A stretch of DNA of 64,000 bases from an uncultured Desulfobacter sp. GTDB lineage: Bacteria > Desulfobacterota > Desulfobacteria > Desulfobacterales > Desulfobacteraceae. The notes under the pieces are model-generated. The model saw nothing but the letters and a program-made list of their open reading frames with translations, was not told where the DNA came from and did no database searches. The translations under genes and the position numbers were made by a program. Below are positions 9,272 to 18,400 of this stretch, piece after piece; position 1 is the first letter of the stretch, and the number at the start of each line of letters is the position of its first letter. Location: positions 2,108,001 through 2,172,000 of the forward strand of contig NZ_OY762929.1 in NCBI RefSeq assembly GCF_963666675.1, read 5' to 3'.

Positions 9272-9310
9272 AAAAAACCCGGCGTATCCGCCAATATGAT
9301 ACACCGGGTT
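9272..9310 (-). terminator. Rho-independent terminator of rpsU
   Basis: On the minus strand the arms are AACCCGGTGTATC and GATACGCCGGGTT, with a short loop and a following TTTTTT run. It lies 12 bp after the rpsU stop and before the folC start, so folC must have its own promoter or depend on readthrough. Confidence 0.85.
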
Positions 9311-9321
9311 GTTTTTAATGC

Positions 9322-9531
9322 TTAGCTACGTCTTCTGCGAGATCTTGAGGCGGCAATTCTTTGTCTTCTCATTGCCTCTCTCATCTTACGTCTTCTGTAC
9401 TGACAAGGTTTTTCGAAATGTTTCTTAACCTTGAGACGTTTGAATAGCCCGTCGTTCTGAATTTTTTTCTTCAGAATACGCAGTGCTTTTTCAACGTCAT
9501 TATCAATAACTGTGACAGTAATTTCTTTCAA
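9322..9531 (-). CDS. rpsU: 30S ribosomal protein S21
   Basis: S21 (69 residues) is a basic protein of the 30S platform near the anti-Shine-Dalgarno region. The sequence shows the family pattern EKALRILKKKIQNDGLF, then FEKPCQYRRRKMREAMR and an arginine-rich tail. The start is TTG at 9531, preceded by AAAGGGGCG; no in-frame ATG fits. It is a single-gene unit with its own terminator. Confidence 0.95.
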   Translation of the reverse strand: MKEITVTVIDNDVEKALRILKKKIQNDGLFKRLKVKKHFEKPCQYRRRKMREAMRRQRIAASRSRRRRS

Positions 9532-9871
9532 GCAGCATCGCCCCTTTCAAAATAAATTTAAATATAGCGGTCATGGCGTGATCTAAAGTTATCAAAAGAT
9601 TTAATCCATGACAAAATATGAAAGCCGTTCAGTCGGTTATTTTGATCTTCACACGAGTAATTTTTGGGGGGTTGACTTGGTCTATTGGCATACACAACCC
9701 GCAGCAAAACATGAAAGAGAATCAAAAACGTATGGTAACTTTCATATGAAAATATTTATAAACGAGCCTTATAACAAATGGGGGCCGTCATGGCAAGGAA
9801 AAAATTGGCAATGGGAAAGGTGTTGCACTGCTTGCATTAATGTCGTGCGGGAGAAAGAAAACAAAAAGAAA
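9532..9871. other. Spacer between adk and rpsU
   Basis: Contains the rpsU leader, with its GGGGCG site next to the TTG start. A 95-codon plus-strand frame (9608-9895) runs through it and into the adk terminator, but it has no ribosome-binding site or family resemblance and I do not call it. No clear promoter boxes stand out. Confidence 0.5.
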
Positions 9872-9910
9872 ATAAAAACCCGGACGCTGTGTTGAGGGAA
9901 CGTCCGGGTC
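9872..9910 (-). terminator. Rho-independent terminator of adk
   Basis: On the minus strand, arms CCCGGACG and CGTCCGGG flank a 14-nt loop and are followed by TTTTTATTTT. It starts 9 bp after the adk stop. Confidence 0.9.
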
Positions 9911-9918
9911 TTACTATT

Positions 9919-10587
9919 TTACAGCTTGGAGATCAGTTCTGCAGTTACATCGGGCAGCGCTTGTTCGCCGTTCAGTGTAACGTATTTGAAATCTGCGTCC
10001 GGCAGATCTCTGAAGTAGTAGGAAGAGGCCAGGGTGCCGGTATCTGTGTCATAGTAGATGGAGTGACGTTTGTCGATGGCAGTTTCATCCTGGTCATCGG
10101 CGCGGGTGCTCAGTGCTCCGCCGCATACCCGGCATTTGTCTCCGTCGGGTTTGATGGCGTCGATGAAAATGTTGTTGGGATGGTTGTTGTCATTTTCGCA
10201 CAACCGTCTGCCCATGATTCTGTTTTTGGCAATTTCACGGTCCAGCAGCATTTCGATAACGTAGTCAAGTTTGATGCCCTGCTCGTTGAGTGCGGCATGC
10301 AGTTTTTCAGACTGAACTTTATTTCTTGGGAACCCGTCCAGCAGCCATCCGTTTTTGCAGTCGTCCTGTTTGATGCGGTCGATCATCATGGGGATGGTGA
10401 TGTCATCGGGTACCAGGTCGCCGGCGTCGATAAATGCTTTGGCTTTTTTACCTAGTTCTGTACCGCCTTTGATGTTGTCGCGGAAGATCGCACCGGATTC
10501 AACATGGGCTATGTTGTATTTGTCTTTGAGGATTTTTCCCTGGGTACCTTTACCGCTGCCGTTGGGGCCGAAAAATAAAATGTTCAT
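9919..10587 (-). CDS. adk: Adenylate kinase, with Cys-containing LID
   Basis: Adk (222 residues) interconverts ATP + AMP and 2 ADP. The P-loop GPNGSGKGT is near the N-terminus, and the AMP-site motif DGFPRN is present. The LID region carries a Cys at GRRLC, then a CRVC pair before TRADDQDETA, which suggests a metal-stabilised LID; the pattern differs from the usual four-Cys zinc type. I choose the ATG at 10587 because AAGGAG lies 5 bp upstream and MNILFFGPNGSGKGT is the normal N-terminus. A longer frame to 10701 lacks this support. Confidence 0.94.
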   Translation of the reverse strand: MNILFFGPNGSGKGTQGKILKDKYNIAHVESGAIFRDNIKGGTELGKKAKAFIDAGDLVPDDITIPMMIDRIKQDDCKNGWLLDGFPRNKVQSEKLHAALNEQGIKLDYVIEMLLDREIAKNRIMGRRLCENDNNHPNNIFIDAIKPDGDKCRVCGGALSTRADDQDETAIDKRHSIYYDTDTGTLASSYYFRDLPDADFKYVTLNGEQALPDVTAELISKL

Positions 10588-11019
10588 CTTTACTCCTTGA
10601 GATGGGTTTATATTCATATCCTGTCGGGACACATCCGACATAATCAAAAATCGTAATATCTTAAATTGAAAGAAGCAATTGGGTTCATGGCGTTCTTTCA
10701 TGGCCTGCCAAGGGCATTCTTGTTATGAAAAATGAAGATCTGCCCGTCTGTGCCAAATGTATCAGCAAATCTTAATATAGGACTGCCCTTTTTTTGTCAA
10801 GGAATTGCAGCCTTGCGCCACTGTCCTTACATGCGCGGGCTTTTGTCGGGTTGAGGTTGGATGAATTGTGTTAAAAAGCGTGGAGGGGCTTGCTAAATTA
10901 GACCTTGAATGTCCCCCGGCAAATTGATATTAAATACAAATTTATTACAAGATTCTTAATTCAGATAGTCCGGTGAACACGTTAAATAATTATCCATATA
11001 TAAAATAAGGGGAGAAAAA
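10588..11019. other. Divergent spacer adk / eno
   Basis: 432 bp holding the leaders of adk (minus) and eno (plus). The eno start is preceded by AAGGGGAG. The sequence near 10920-11010 is AT-rich and likely contains the eno promoter, but I could not fix -35/-10 boxes with confidence. Confidence 0.5.
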
Positions 11020-12297
11020 ATGACTGAACTGATTGATGTCAGGGCAAGGGAAATTATTGATTCAAGAGGGAATCCTACGGTTGAAGTGGATGTGACCCTG
11101 GCCTGCGGCGCCCAGGGACGGGCCGCTGTGCCCTCCGGCGCGTCAACCGGTACACGGGAAGCCCTTGAACTTCGTGACAAGGCTGAAAACCGTTTTATGG
11201 GCAAAGGTGTGCTCAATGCCGTGGCCAATGTCAATGAAGTCATAGCCCCGGAGATCATCGGTTATGATGCCATGGATCAGGCCGGACTGGACCTGACCAT
11301 GATTGATATTGACGGAACGGAAAACAAATCACGGCTGGGCGCCAACGCTATTTTAGGCGTCTCCATGGCCGCCGCAAGAGCTGCTGCCGCAGCCAACGGT
11401 GTGCCGCTGTACCGCCATATCGGCGGCATCAATGCCCGGGTCATGCCTGTTCCCATGATGAATATCATCAACGGCGGAGCCCATGCAGCCAACAATCTGG
11501 ATATCCAGGAGTTCATGATTCTTCCCTTTGGTGCAGCCAATGTGTCCGAAGCCATCCGCATGGGTGCAGAGACCTTTCATAACCTGAAAAAAATACTCAA
11601 AGGCAAGGGGCTTTCCACGGGTGTCGGCGACGAAGGCGGGTTTGCGCCGGATCTAGGGTCCAACGAAGAGGCCATTGAAAATATCATTACCGCCATTGAG
11701 GCTGCCGGCTATCGTCCGGGCAAGGACATCGGCATCGGCCTGGATGCCGCCGCCAGCGAGTTCTACAAAGACGGCAAATATGTATTTGCCTCTGAAAACA
11801 GAGCAATGTCCCCGGCTGAACTCATTGACTACTATGAAAGTCTGATTGATAAATATCCCCTGGTCTCCATCGAAGACGGTCTGGCGGAAGGGGACTGGGA
11901 TAACTGGGAACTCATGACCCAGCGCCTGGGCAACCGTATCCAGATTGTGGGAGATGATGTATTTGTGACCAATCCGGATATTTTTAAGCAAGGCATTGCA
12001 AGGGGTGTGGGTAACTCCATTCTGATCAAGCTGAACCAGATCGGCACCGTCACCGAGACCCTTGATACCATCCAGATGGCCAAGGACTCCGGGTATACCA
12101 CCGTGGTATCCCACAGATCCGGTGAAACCGAAGACAGTTTTATTGCCGACCTTGCCGTGGGTGTAAATTCCGGGCAGATCAAAACCGGTTCCATGTCCAG
12201 AAGTGATCGTGTCGCAAAATACAATCAATTGATCCGCATCGAAGAAGAACTGGCTGAGTGTGCGGTTTTTCCCGAAGATCTGTTTGTTTTAAAATAG
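11020..12297 (+). CDS. eno: Enolase
   Basis: Enolase (425 residues) converts 2-phosphoglycerate to phosphoenolpyruvate. Typical segments are SRGNPTVEVD near the N-terminus, PSGASTG, the catalytic-loop region GDEGGFAP, the Mg-binding segments SIEDGLAEGDW and VGDDVFVTN, and SHRSGETEDS near the C-terminus. Length is normal and no anomaly is seen. It is transcribed alone, with a terminator about 70 bp downstream. Confidence 0.98.
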   Translation: MTELIDVRAREIIDSRGNPTVEVDVTLACGAQGRAAVPSGASTGTREALELRDKAENRFMGKGVLNAVANVNEVIAPEIIGYDAMDQAGLDLTMIDIDGTENKSRLGANAILGVSMAAARAAAAANGVPLYRHIGGINARVMPVPMMNIINGGAHAANNLDIQEFMILPFGAANVSEAIRMGAETFHNLKKILKGKGLSTGVGDEGGFAPDLGSNEEAIENIITAIEAAGYRPGKDIGIGLDAAASEFYKDGKYVFASENRAMSPAELIDYYESLIDKYPLVSIEDGLAEGDWDNWELMTQRLGNRIQIVGDDVFVTNPDIFKQGIARGVGNSILIKLNQIGTVTETLDTIQMAKDSGYTTVVSHRSGETEDSFIADLAVGVNSGQIKTGSMSRSDRVAKYNQLIRIEEELAECAVFPEDLFVLK

Positions 12298-12366
12298 TGT
12301 TTATGGAAGATAGCAGGACAGGCATGTTATGCTAGGACTCTATTTCCTATTTGTCAGCTGAACACC

Positions 12367-12405
12367 AGGCGGGGATTTTGTCTTCCTAAATCCCCGCCTC
12401 TTTCA
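12367..12405 (+). terminator. Rho-independent terminator of eno
   Basis: Perfect 12-bp arms AGGCGGGGATTT and AAATCCCCGCCT with a 9-nt loop, followed by CTTTC. Oriented for eno. Confidence 0.85.
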
Positions 12406-12449
12406 TATGAGCGTCTCAAAATTATTAAATTAATTTTTTATTTCGTTTG

Positions 12450-12482
12450 GGGTGAACCGGCTATTGATAGGCCGGATCAGCC
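12450..12482. repeat. REP-like palindrome, copy C (most diverged)
   Basis: The core CCGGCTATTGATAGGCCGG with flanks GGTGA and ATCAGCC resembles the palindromes at 28027 and 34428: the same TTGAT loop, GGCC/CCGG arms and an outer CAGCC. It sits in the 370-bp eno-pyrG gap. The rest of that gap holds only the eno terminator and the pyrG leader. Confidence 0.45.
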
Positions 12483-12667
12483 TTTGACGATGATATGAAA
12501 GTCAAAATAAGCTGTGATATGGCTTTCCTGATTCCCCTATTTCTGATATGAAGTCCGGCTGATAAAATTTGGAACTACCTGGACAACCTGTTCATGCAGG
12601 ATTATTCGTGAACGGTAAGGTGTGATTTAAATAGTTATGATTAAAAACGTGTAAAAGTGAGGACTGG

Positions 12668-14305
12668 ATGGCTGATATAACTAAATATATTTTTGTAACA
12701 GGCGGGGTGTTATCCTCATTGGGTAAGGGACTTGCGTCCGCGGCCATTGGCATGCTCCTGGAAAGCCGGGGGCTGACCGTGACCATTCAGAAACTGGATC
12801 CTTACATCAATGTTGACCCGGGAACCATGAACCCCTTCCAGCACGGTGAAGTATTTGTCACCGATGACGGTGCTGAAACCGATCTTGATCTGGGACATTA
12901 TGAGCGGTTCACCAATGCCAAGCTTGGCAAGAACAATAATTTTACAACAGGTAAGATCTATGATCAGGTGATCACCAAAGAGCGCCGGGGCGAATACCTT
13001 GGCGGGACCGTTCAGGTCATCCCACATATCACCGACGAGATCAAACAGGCCATTACCCTGGTTTCCGATGATGCGGATGTGGTAATTGTGGAGATCGGCG
13101 GCACCATCGGAGATATTGAATCGCTTCCCTTTCTTGAGGCCATCCGCCAGTTCAAGGCCGATGCCGGCCCTTCCAACGTGATTTATATTCACCTGACCCT
13201 GGTGCCTTATATTAAGACAGCCTGCGAGGTGAAAACCAAGCCCACCCAGCACAGTGTAAAGGAGCTTCGCAGTATCGGCATCCAGCCGGATATCCTCTTG
13301 TGCCGCACCGAAAGCCTGTTGACCCAGGACATTAAAAACAAGATTGCCCTGTTCTGCAATGTTGGAGCCGATGCCGTGTTCACGGCCAAGGATGTGGACT
13401 GCATCTATGATGTGCCCATTGTCTACAACGAAGAAGGCTTGGGGGACATGGTGCTTAAAAAGTTGAACATCTGGGCCAGGGCGCCGCGCATTGACGGCTG
13501 GCGGGAGATGGTGGAGCGCCTGAAAAGTCCGCGTCATCAAGTCACCATTGCCATTGTGGGCAAATATGTGGATTTGACCGAGAGTTATAAAAGCCTGAAT
13601 GAGGCCTTGACCCACGGCGGAATCTCCAATGACACCAAGGTGAATTTGAAGTTTGTGGATTCCTCCACCCTGACGAAGGAGAATGTGGATGGTGTGCTGT
13701 CCACTGTTGACGCCGTTCTGGTTCCCGGCGGATTCGGAAGCCGGGGGATCGAAGGAAAGATCCTTGCGGCCGGCTATGCCCGTAAAAACAAGGTGCCGTT
13801 CTTCGGCATTTGTCTGGGCATGCAGATGGCCGTCATTGAAGTCGCACGTAACCTGGCCGGCCTTGAAGATGCCAACAGCGAAGAGTTTGATGCCGACACC
13901 CCCTATCCGGTGATCTACCTGATGAAAGAGTGGGTGGATGAGCAGACCGGTAAGGTGGAAAAACGCGATGAATCTTCGGATAAGGGCGGCACCATGCGCC
14001 TGGGCGCCTATCCCTGTCTTCTGGCCGAAGATACCTTTGCCATGAATGCCTACAAGACGGAAAATATTTCCGAACGGCATCGCCACCGGTTTGAGTTCAA
14101 TAATGAATTTAAGGAGAAACTGGTGGAATCCGGACTTGTCATTTCAGGGACATCCCCGGACCATGGCCTGGTGGAAATTGTGGAGCTTAAAGACCACCCC
14201 TGGTATCTGGGCTGCCAGTTCCATCCGGAATTCAAGTCCAAACCCATGGTGCCCCATCCGCTTTTCAAGGCATTTATCAAAGCGGCCCTGAAAAATAAGA
14301 GATGA
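12668..14305 (+). CDS. pyrG: CTP synthase
   Basis: PyrG (545 residues) makes CTP from UTP, ATP and glutamine. The N-terminal synthase domain begins KYIFVTGGVLSSLGKGLA, with the nucleotide loop. The C-terminal class I glutamine amidotransferase domain has PGGFGSRG, the nucleophile in FGICLGMQ, and the His-Glu pair in CQFHPEF. Full length. It overlaps the next gene by 4 bp (ATGA), so the hydrolase and possibly the Lrp regulator are co-transcribed. Confidence 0.98.
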   Translation: MADITKYIFVTGGVLSSLGKGLASAAIGMLLESRGLTVTIQKLDPYINVDPGTMNPFQHGEVFVTDDGAETDLDLGHYERFTNAKLGKNNNFTTGKIYDQVITKERRGEYLGGTVQVIPHITDEIKQAITLVSDDADVVIVEIGGTIGDIESLPFLEAIRQFKADAGPSNVIYIHLTLVPYIKTACEVKTKPTQHSVKELRSIGIQPDILLCRTESLLTQDIKNKIALFCNVGADAVFTAKDVDCIYDVPIVYNEEGLGDMVLKKLNIWARAPRIDGWREMVERLKSPRHQVTIAIVGKYVDLTESYKSLNEALTHGGISNDTKVNLKFVDSSTLTKENVDGVLSTVDAVLVPGGFGSRGIEGKILAAGYARKNKVPFFGICLGMQMAVIEVARNLAGLEDANSEEFDADTPYPVIYLMKEWVDEQTGKVEKRDESSDKGGTMRLGAYPCLLAEDTFAMNAYKTENISERHRHRFEFNNEFKEKLVESGLVISGTSPDHGLVEIVELKDHPWYLGCQFHPEFKSKPMVPHPLFKAFIKAALKNKR

Positions 14306-14916
14306 GTGACGAATTTGTCACCATAACCGGTCCAGGCGACATCCGTCTTGAGGGAATTTTTAACCGGCAGGAAACCAACAAAGCGGCGGTGATCACCCAT
14401 CCCCACCCCCTTTATGGCGGAAATATGGATGTGCCTTTGATTTGCCGGATGGCTGCCTGCTTTCAATCTGCCGGGATTGCCGCCTTGCGTTTTAATTTCA
14501 GGGGCACCGGGGTCAGTACCGGAACATTTGACGATGGTCAAGGCGAGCAGGATGATGTCAAAAGTGCTTTAAAATTTTTGTCCGACCAGGGGTATGATCA
14601 GCTTTTGCTTGCCGGATATTCCTTTGGTGCATGGGTCAACGCCCATGTGGTAAACGCCGGTGTCGAGGTCACGGATCATATTATGATCTCGCCCCCGGCA
14701 GCGTTGCTAGGTTTTGATTCGGTCGAACAACTGCCCCATACTGGGCTGATTCTTACGGGTGAAAATGATGATTTAGCACCTGCTTTCATGGTGCACGATC
14801 TTTTGTCAAAATGGCAAATTGCCCCCCGGGTAGAGGTCCTTTCCGGTGTTGATCACTTTTATGCCGGAGCCCTGGACCAGTTGGAAAGCATTCTTTCAGA
14901 CTACCTGCAGCCCTGA
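14302..14916 (+). CDS. Alpha/beta hydrolase (small serine hydrolase family)
   Basis: A 204-residue alpha/beta hydrolase close to the small esterase-like group that starts with THPHPLYGGNMD. The nucleophile elbow is GYSFG, and the His lies in GVDHFYAG near the C-terminus; the acid is probably in GENDDLAP. There is no signal peptide, so it is cytoplasmic. Substrate unknown. Start coupling to pyrG through ATGA is clear, but the functional link is not. Confidence 0.8.
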   Translation: MSDEFVTITGPGDIRLEGIFNRQETNKAAVITHPHPLYGGNMDVPLICRMAACFQSAGIAALRFNFRGTGVSTGTFDDGQGEQDDVKSALKFLSDQGYDQLLLAGYSFGAWVNAHVVNAGVEVTDHIMISPPAALLGFDSVEQLPHTGLILTGENDDLAPAFMVHDLLSKWQIAPRVEVLSGVDHFYAGALDQLESILSDYLQP

Positions 14917-14947
14917 CTCTTTTAAATCCCATTGGAAAAAATGTCAT

Positions 14948-15418
14948 TTGGACCAGATTGATATAAAAATACTGAACATTCTCCAGGAAAACGGCAAAAT
15001 AACCAATGCCAAACTTTCCCGGATGGTGGGAATTTCAGCCCCGGCGACCTTGGAACGGGTGAAGCGCCTGGAAAGTGCCGGGGTGATCTCCCATTTTACG
15101 GCCGTGGTGGATCCCGAAAAGGTCGGGTTCTCCATTATGGTTATTGTCAGTATTACACTGAGCTTGAGCAAGCTCTCTTCGGTGCCTTTGATCAAAGAAA
15201 AATTTGCCGAACTTGATGAGGTTGTGGAGTGCTATCAGATCGCCGGAGCCCACGATTTTATTCTCAAGGTTGTGGCAAAGGACATCAAAGCCTATGCCGA
15301 ATTTATGAACCGGAAATTAACCCGGATTCAAGGCATCCAGAGTATCCAGTCCTCAATTGTCATTGACAGCCTCAAGGATAAGAAAATTCTTGTCCTTGGG
15401 GCCGACGATGACAGCTAA
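14948..15418 (+). CDS. Lrp/AsnC family transcriptional regulator
   Basis: A 156-residue regulator. The N-terminal winged helix-turn-helix spans LDQIDIKILNILQENGKIT through GISAPATLERVKRLESAG, and the C-terminal RAM domain contains VVECYQIAGAHDFILKV. Such proteins sense amino acids or related metabolites. The longer upstream frame lies inside the hydrolase gene, so I start at TTG 14948, where the family's N-terminus begins; the ribosome-binding site there is weak. It may control the adjacent 5-oxoprolinase gene (convergent), which is inference only. Confidence 0.85.
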   Translation: MDQIDIKILNILQENGKITNAKLSRMVGISAPATLERVKRLESAGVISHFTAVVDPEKVGFSIMVIVSITLSLSKLSSVPLIKEKFAELDEVVECYQIAGAHDFILKVVAKDIKAYAEFMNRKLTRIQGIQSIQSSIVIDSLKDKKILVLGADDDS

Positions 15419-15437
15419 TCTTCCTACATTTTCCGCT

Positions 15438-18400
15438 TTACGAATCTGTTTGTTCATCCGGCGTCGGCGTGCCGAATCCACCGCCGCCGGGGCTCATTAT
15501 TCGGAAACGTTCTCCGGGTTGCGCCAGTATATCGTTTTTGGCACCCATGTTGATGGCTGTGCCGTCTTTTTTGATGAAGAGATTGAGCCCCTTTTTTCCC
15601 GGTTCCCCGCCGTCCATCCCGTAGGGCGCAAAGACCCTGCGTTCTGAAAGGATGGCGACATTGAGGGGGGCCAAGAACTCCACCTCGCGCACCAGGCCGT
15701 CCCCGCCATTAAACTGTCCCCGGCCGCCGGATCCCCGGCGAATGGAAAATTCTCTTAGAAGCACGGGATAGCGACGCTCCAGAATCTCCGGATCGGTGAT
15801 GCGGGTGTTGGTCATGTGGGTCTGGACCCCGGTCCGGCCGTGCCAGGTCGGTCCGGCCCCGGCCCCGCCGGCAATGGTCTCGTAGTAGCCGAACCGGTCG
15901 TTGCCGAAGGTGAAGTTGTTCATACAGCCCTGGGAGGCGGCGGCCACACCGAACGCCTTGAGAACCACATCGGTGATGCGCTGGGACGTCAGCACGTTGC
16001 CGCCCACCACGGCTGCGTCGGTGGATGGGTCAAGTAAGGACCCCTTGGGGATCTTGACGGTGATGGGGATGAGGCAACCGTGGTTCAAGGGCAGATCTTT
16101 GTCAATCAGACATCTGAGACAATAAAGGATGGCCGATTTGGTAACGGCCTTGGGGGCGTTGCAGTTTCCCCAGATTTGAGCTCCGGTGCCTTGGAAATCA
16201 AAAATTGCACTGCCGTCTTTTCTGTCAATTGTGAGGGCCAGGCCAATGGGACTGCCGTCATCCAGATGGTCTTTGGCGCAGATTGTGTCCCGTTCGGCCA
16301 ATCCCTTTGATTTGGAGAGCGCTTTAAGACGCTCGCGAACAGACTCTTCAGCCGCATCCTGGACATGTTGCATATACGCCTGGACCACATCGAGTCCGTA
16401 GTCATTTACCATTTCCAGAACCAGTTCAATGCCTTTCTGGTTGGCGGCAATCTGGGCCTTGAGGTCGGAGATGTTCTCCGCCAAAAGGCGGGTGCCGGAG
16501 ATGGGTGGACGCCCAGGTGCCGGTTTTATTTTGCCTGGTGCAAGCAGCAGGTCTGAAATACCCGCCTCTTGAAAAATACCGTTCTCCACCAGTTTAAACG
16601 ACTCAATACAGGCCCCTTCCTCTTTAAGGCTGCGGGAATTGGGGGGCATGGAGCCGGGGGTTATGCCGCCGATGTCGGCGTGGTGTCCCCGGGACGCCAT
16701 CCAGAAAATTACCTGGTCATTTTTGAATACGGGTGTGATGACCGTAATGTCCGGCAGGTGACTGCCCCCGGCCGCCGGATGGTTGGAGACCAGCACATCT
16801 CCGGGAGTAAGATTGTTTGCCCGGCGTTGGATCTGGGCTTTTACCGCATCGCTCATACTCCCGAGGTGGACCGGCAGATGGGGGGCGTTGGCCACCAGTT
16901 CTCCGTTGGGCCCGAACAAGGCGCAGGAAAAATCAAGGCGCTCCTTGATGTTGGTGGAGATGGCGGTCTTTTGCAGCATCCGGCCCATCTGTTCGGCAAT
17001 GGACATGAACAGATTGCTGAAAATGGAGAGCTGGGCCGGGTCGAGGATTGTGTCAATCTGTGTGCGCGTGCCTGAGCCCACCGTGATTTCCACATCGCCG
17101 TTTTGGGTGATGGCTGCGGTGCAGCCGGGTTCGATGAGAATGGTGGAGGTCTGGTGAATCAAAAGGGCGGGGCCGGCAATGCAATGGCCTGCGGCAAGTC
17201 CTTCCAGGTCATAAACACAGGTTTTCTGCCGGCCGTCCTCAAAACAGCATTGGACGGTATCCAACACCGGCGCATCCCCGTTGGCCTTTGAAATGTTGAT
17301 CCGTTGAACTCCCGCAGCTTTGGCCCGGGCCCGTATCCGGATATCGTCGATGAGGATCTGCCTGTCGGAAAGATCGAATCCGAACTCTCGGCGGTAGACA
17401 GACCTGAACGCTGCTGCATAGTCATTGTCCTGATTCCCCTTACCCTGGGGCCGGCAGATCATGATGGCTGTATCCGTACCTTGGTATCTCAGGTTTAGAA
17501 AACGGTCCGCGTCAATGGCTTCGTCTGAAAATCCTTGATGGTTCAGTTCCCGGCGGGCATCTTTTTCCAGTTGTTCAAAAACGGCATCCGTTTCTTGTAG
17601 GGCTTGGGGGCATAGGACGGCGGAGGAGGGCTGCTGGCGCTCGGTGACCACATCGGCCATGCCCATGCCGTAGGCGGACAGAATGCCGGAAAACCGGTGG
17701 ATAAAGATTTTGGATATCCCAAGGATCCTTGCAATGGCGCAGGCATGCTGGGGACCGGCACCCCCGAATGTGGCCAGTACATGGTTTTTGATATCAAATC
17801 CCCGCATCACCGAGATTTCACGAATGGGCCTGACCATCACCTCATTGGCCACCCGGATAAAGCCCAGGGCAACCCCTTCCATGGTCATGGCGGGCAGCCC
17901 GGCCGCGGCACAATAAGTGTTGATGTCGTCCGTCAGACCGGCCATGGCCTTGCGGGCTGCCTCCACGTCCAGGGGCTGATCTTCGGTGGCTCCGAAAATA
18001 TGGGGAAAGTATTTGGGTTGAATACGGCCAAGCACAAGATTGGCGTCTGTAACTGTAAGGTATCCCTTTTTCCGGTAGCAGACAGGCCCCGGATGGGCGC
18101 CGGCAGATTCAGGCCCCACCTGAAACATGCCGTTGTCAAAGAATAGGCGGCTGCCCCCGCCTGCGGCCACGGTTTTGATGTGGAGCTGGGGGGCCTGGAT
18201 GCGTACACCGGCGGTCTGGGTTTCAAAGACCAGTTCGTATTCCCCTCCGAACCGGGAGACATCCGTGGAGGTGCCGCCCATATCAAATCCGATGACCGGC
18301 TCTTTTTTTTCTGCATCAAAGGTGGTCATGGCATATCCCACCACCCCGCCGGCAGGCCCGGACAGGATGGCGCGGCTGCCTGTGAACCCGTCGGCACCGG

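Noticed and set aside
9608..9895. 95-codon plus-strand frame between rpsU and adk
   Set aside because: It has no ribosome-binding site, no family resemblance, and overlaps the adk terminator; it reads the rpsU leader backwards.
12716..14086. 456-codon minus-strand frame inside pyrG
   Set aside because: It is a shadow of the high-GC third positions in pyrG, a clearly real and conserved gene.
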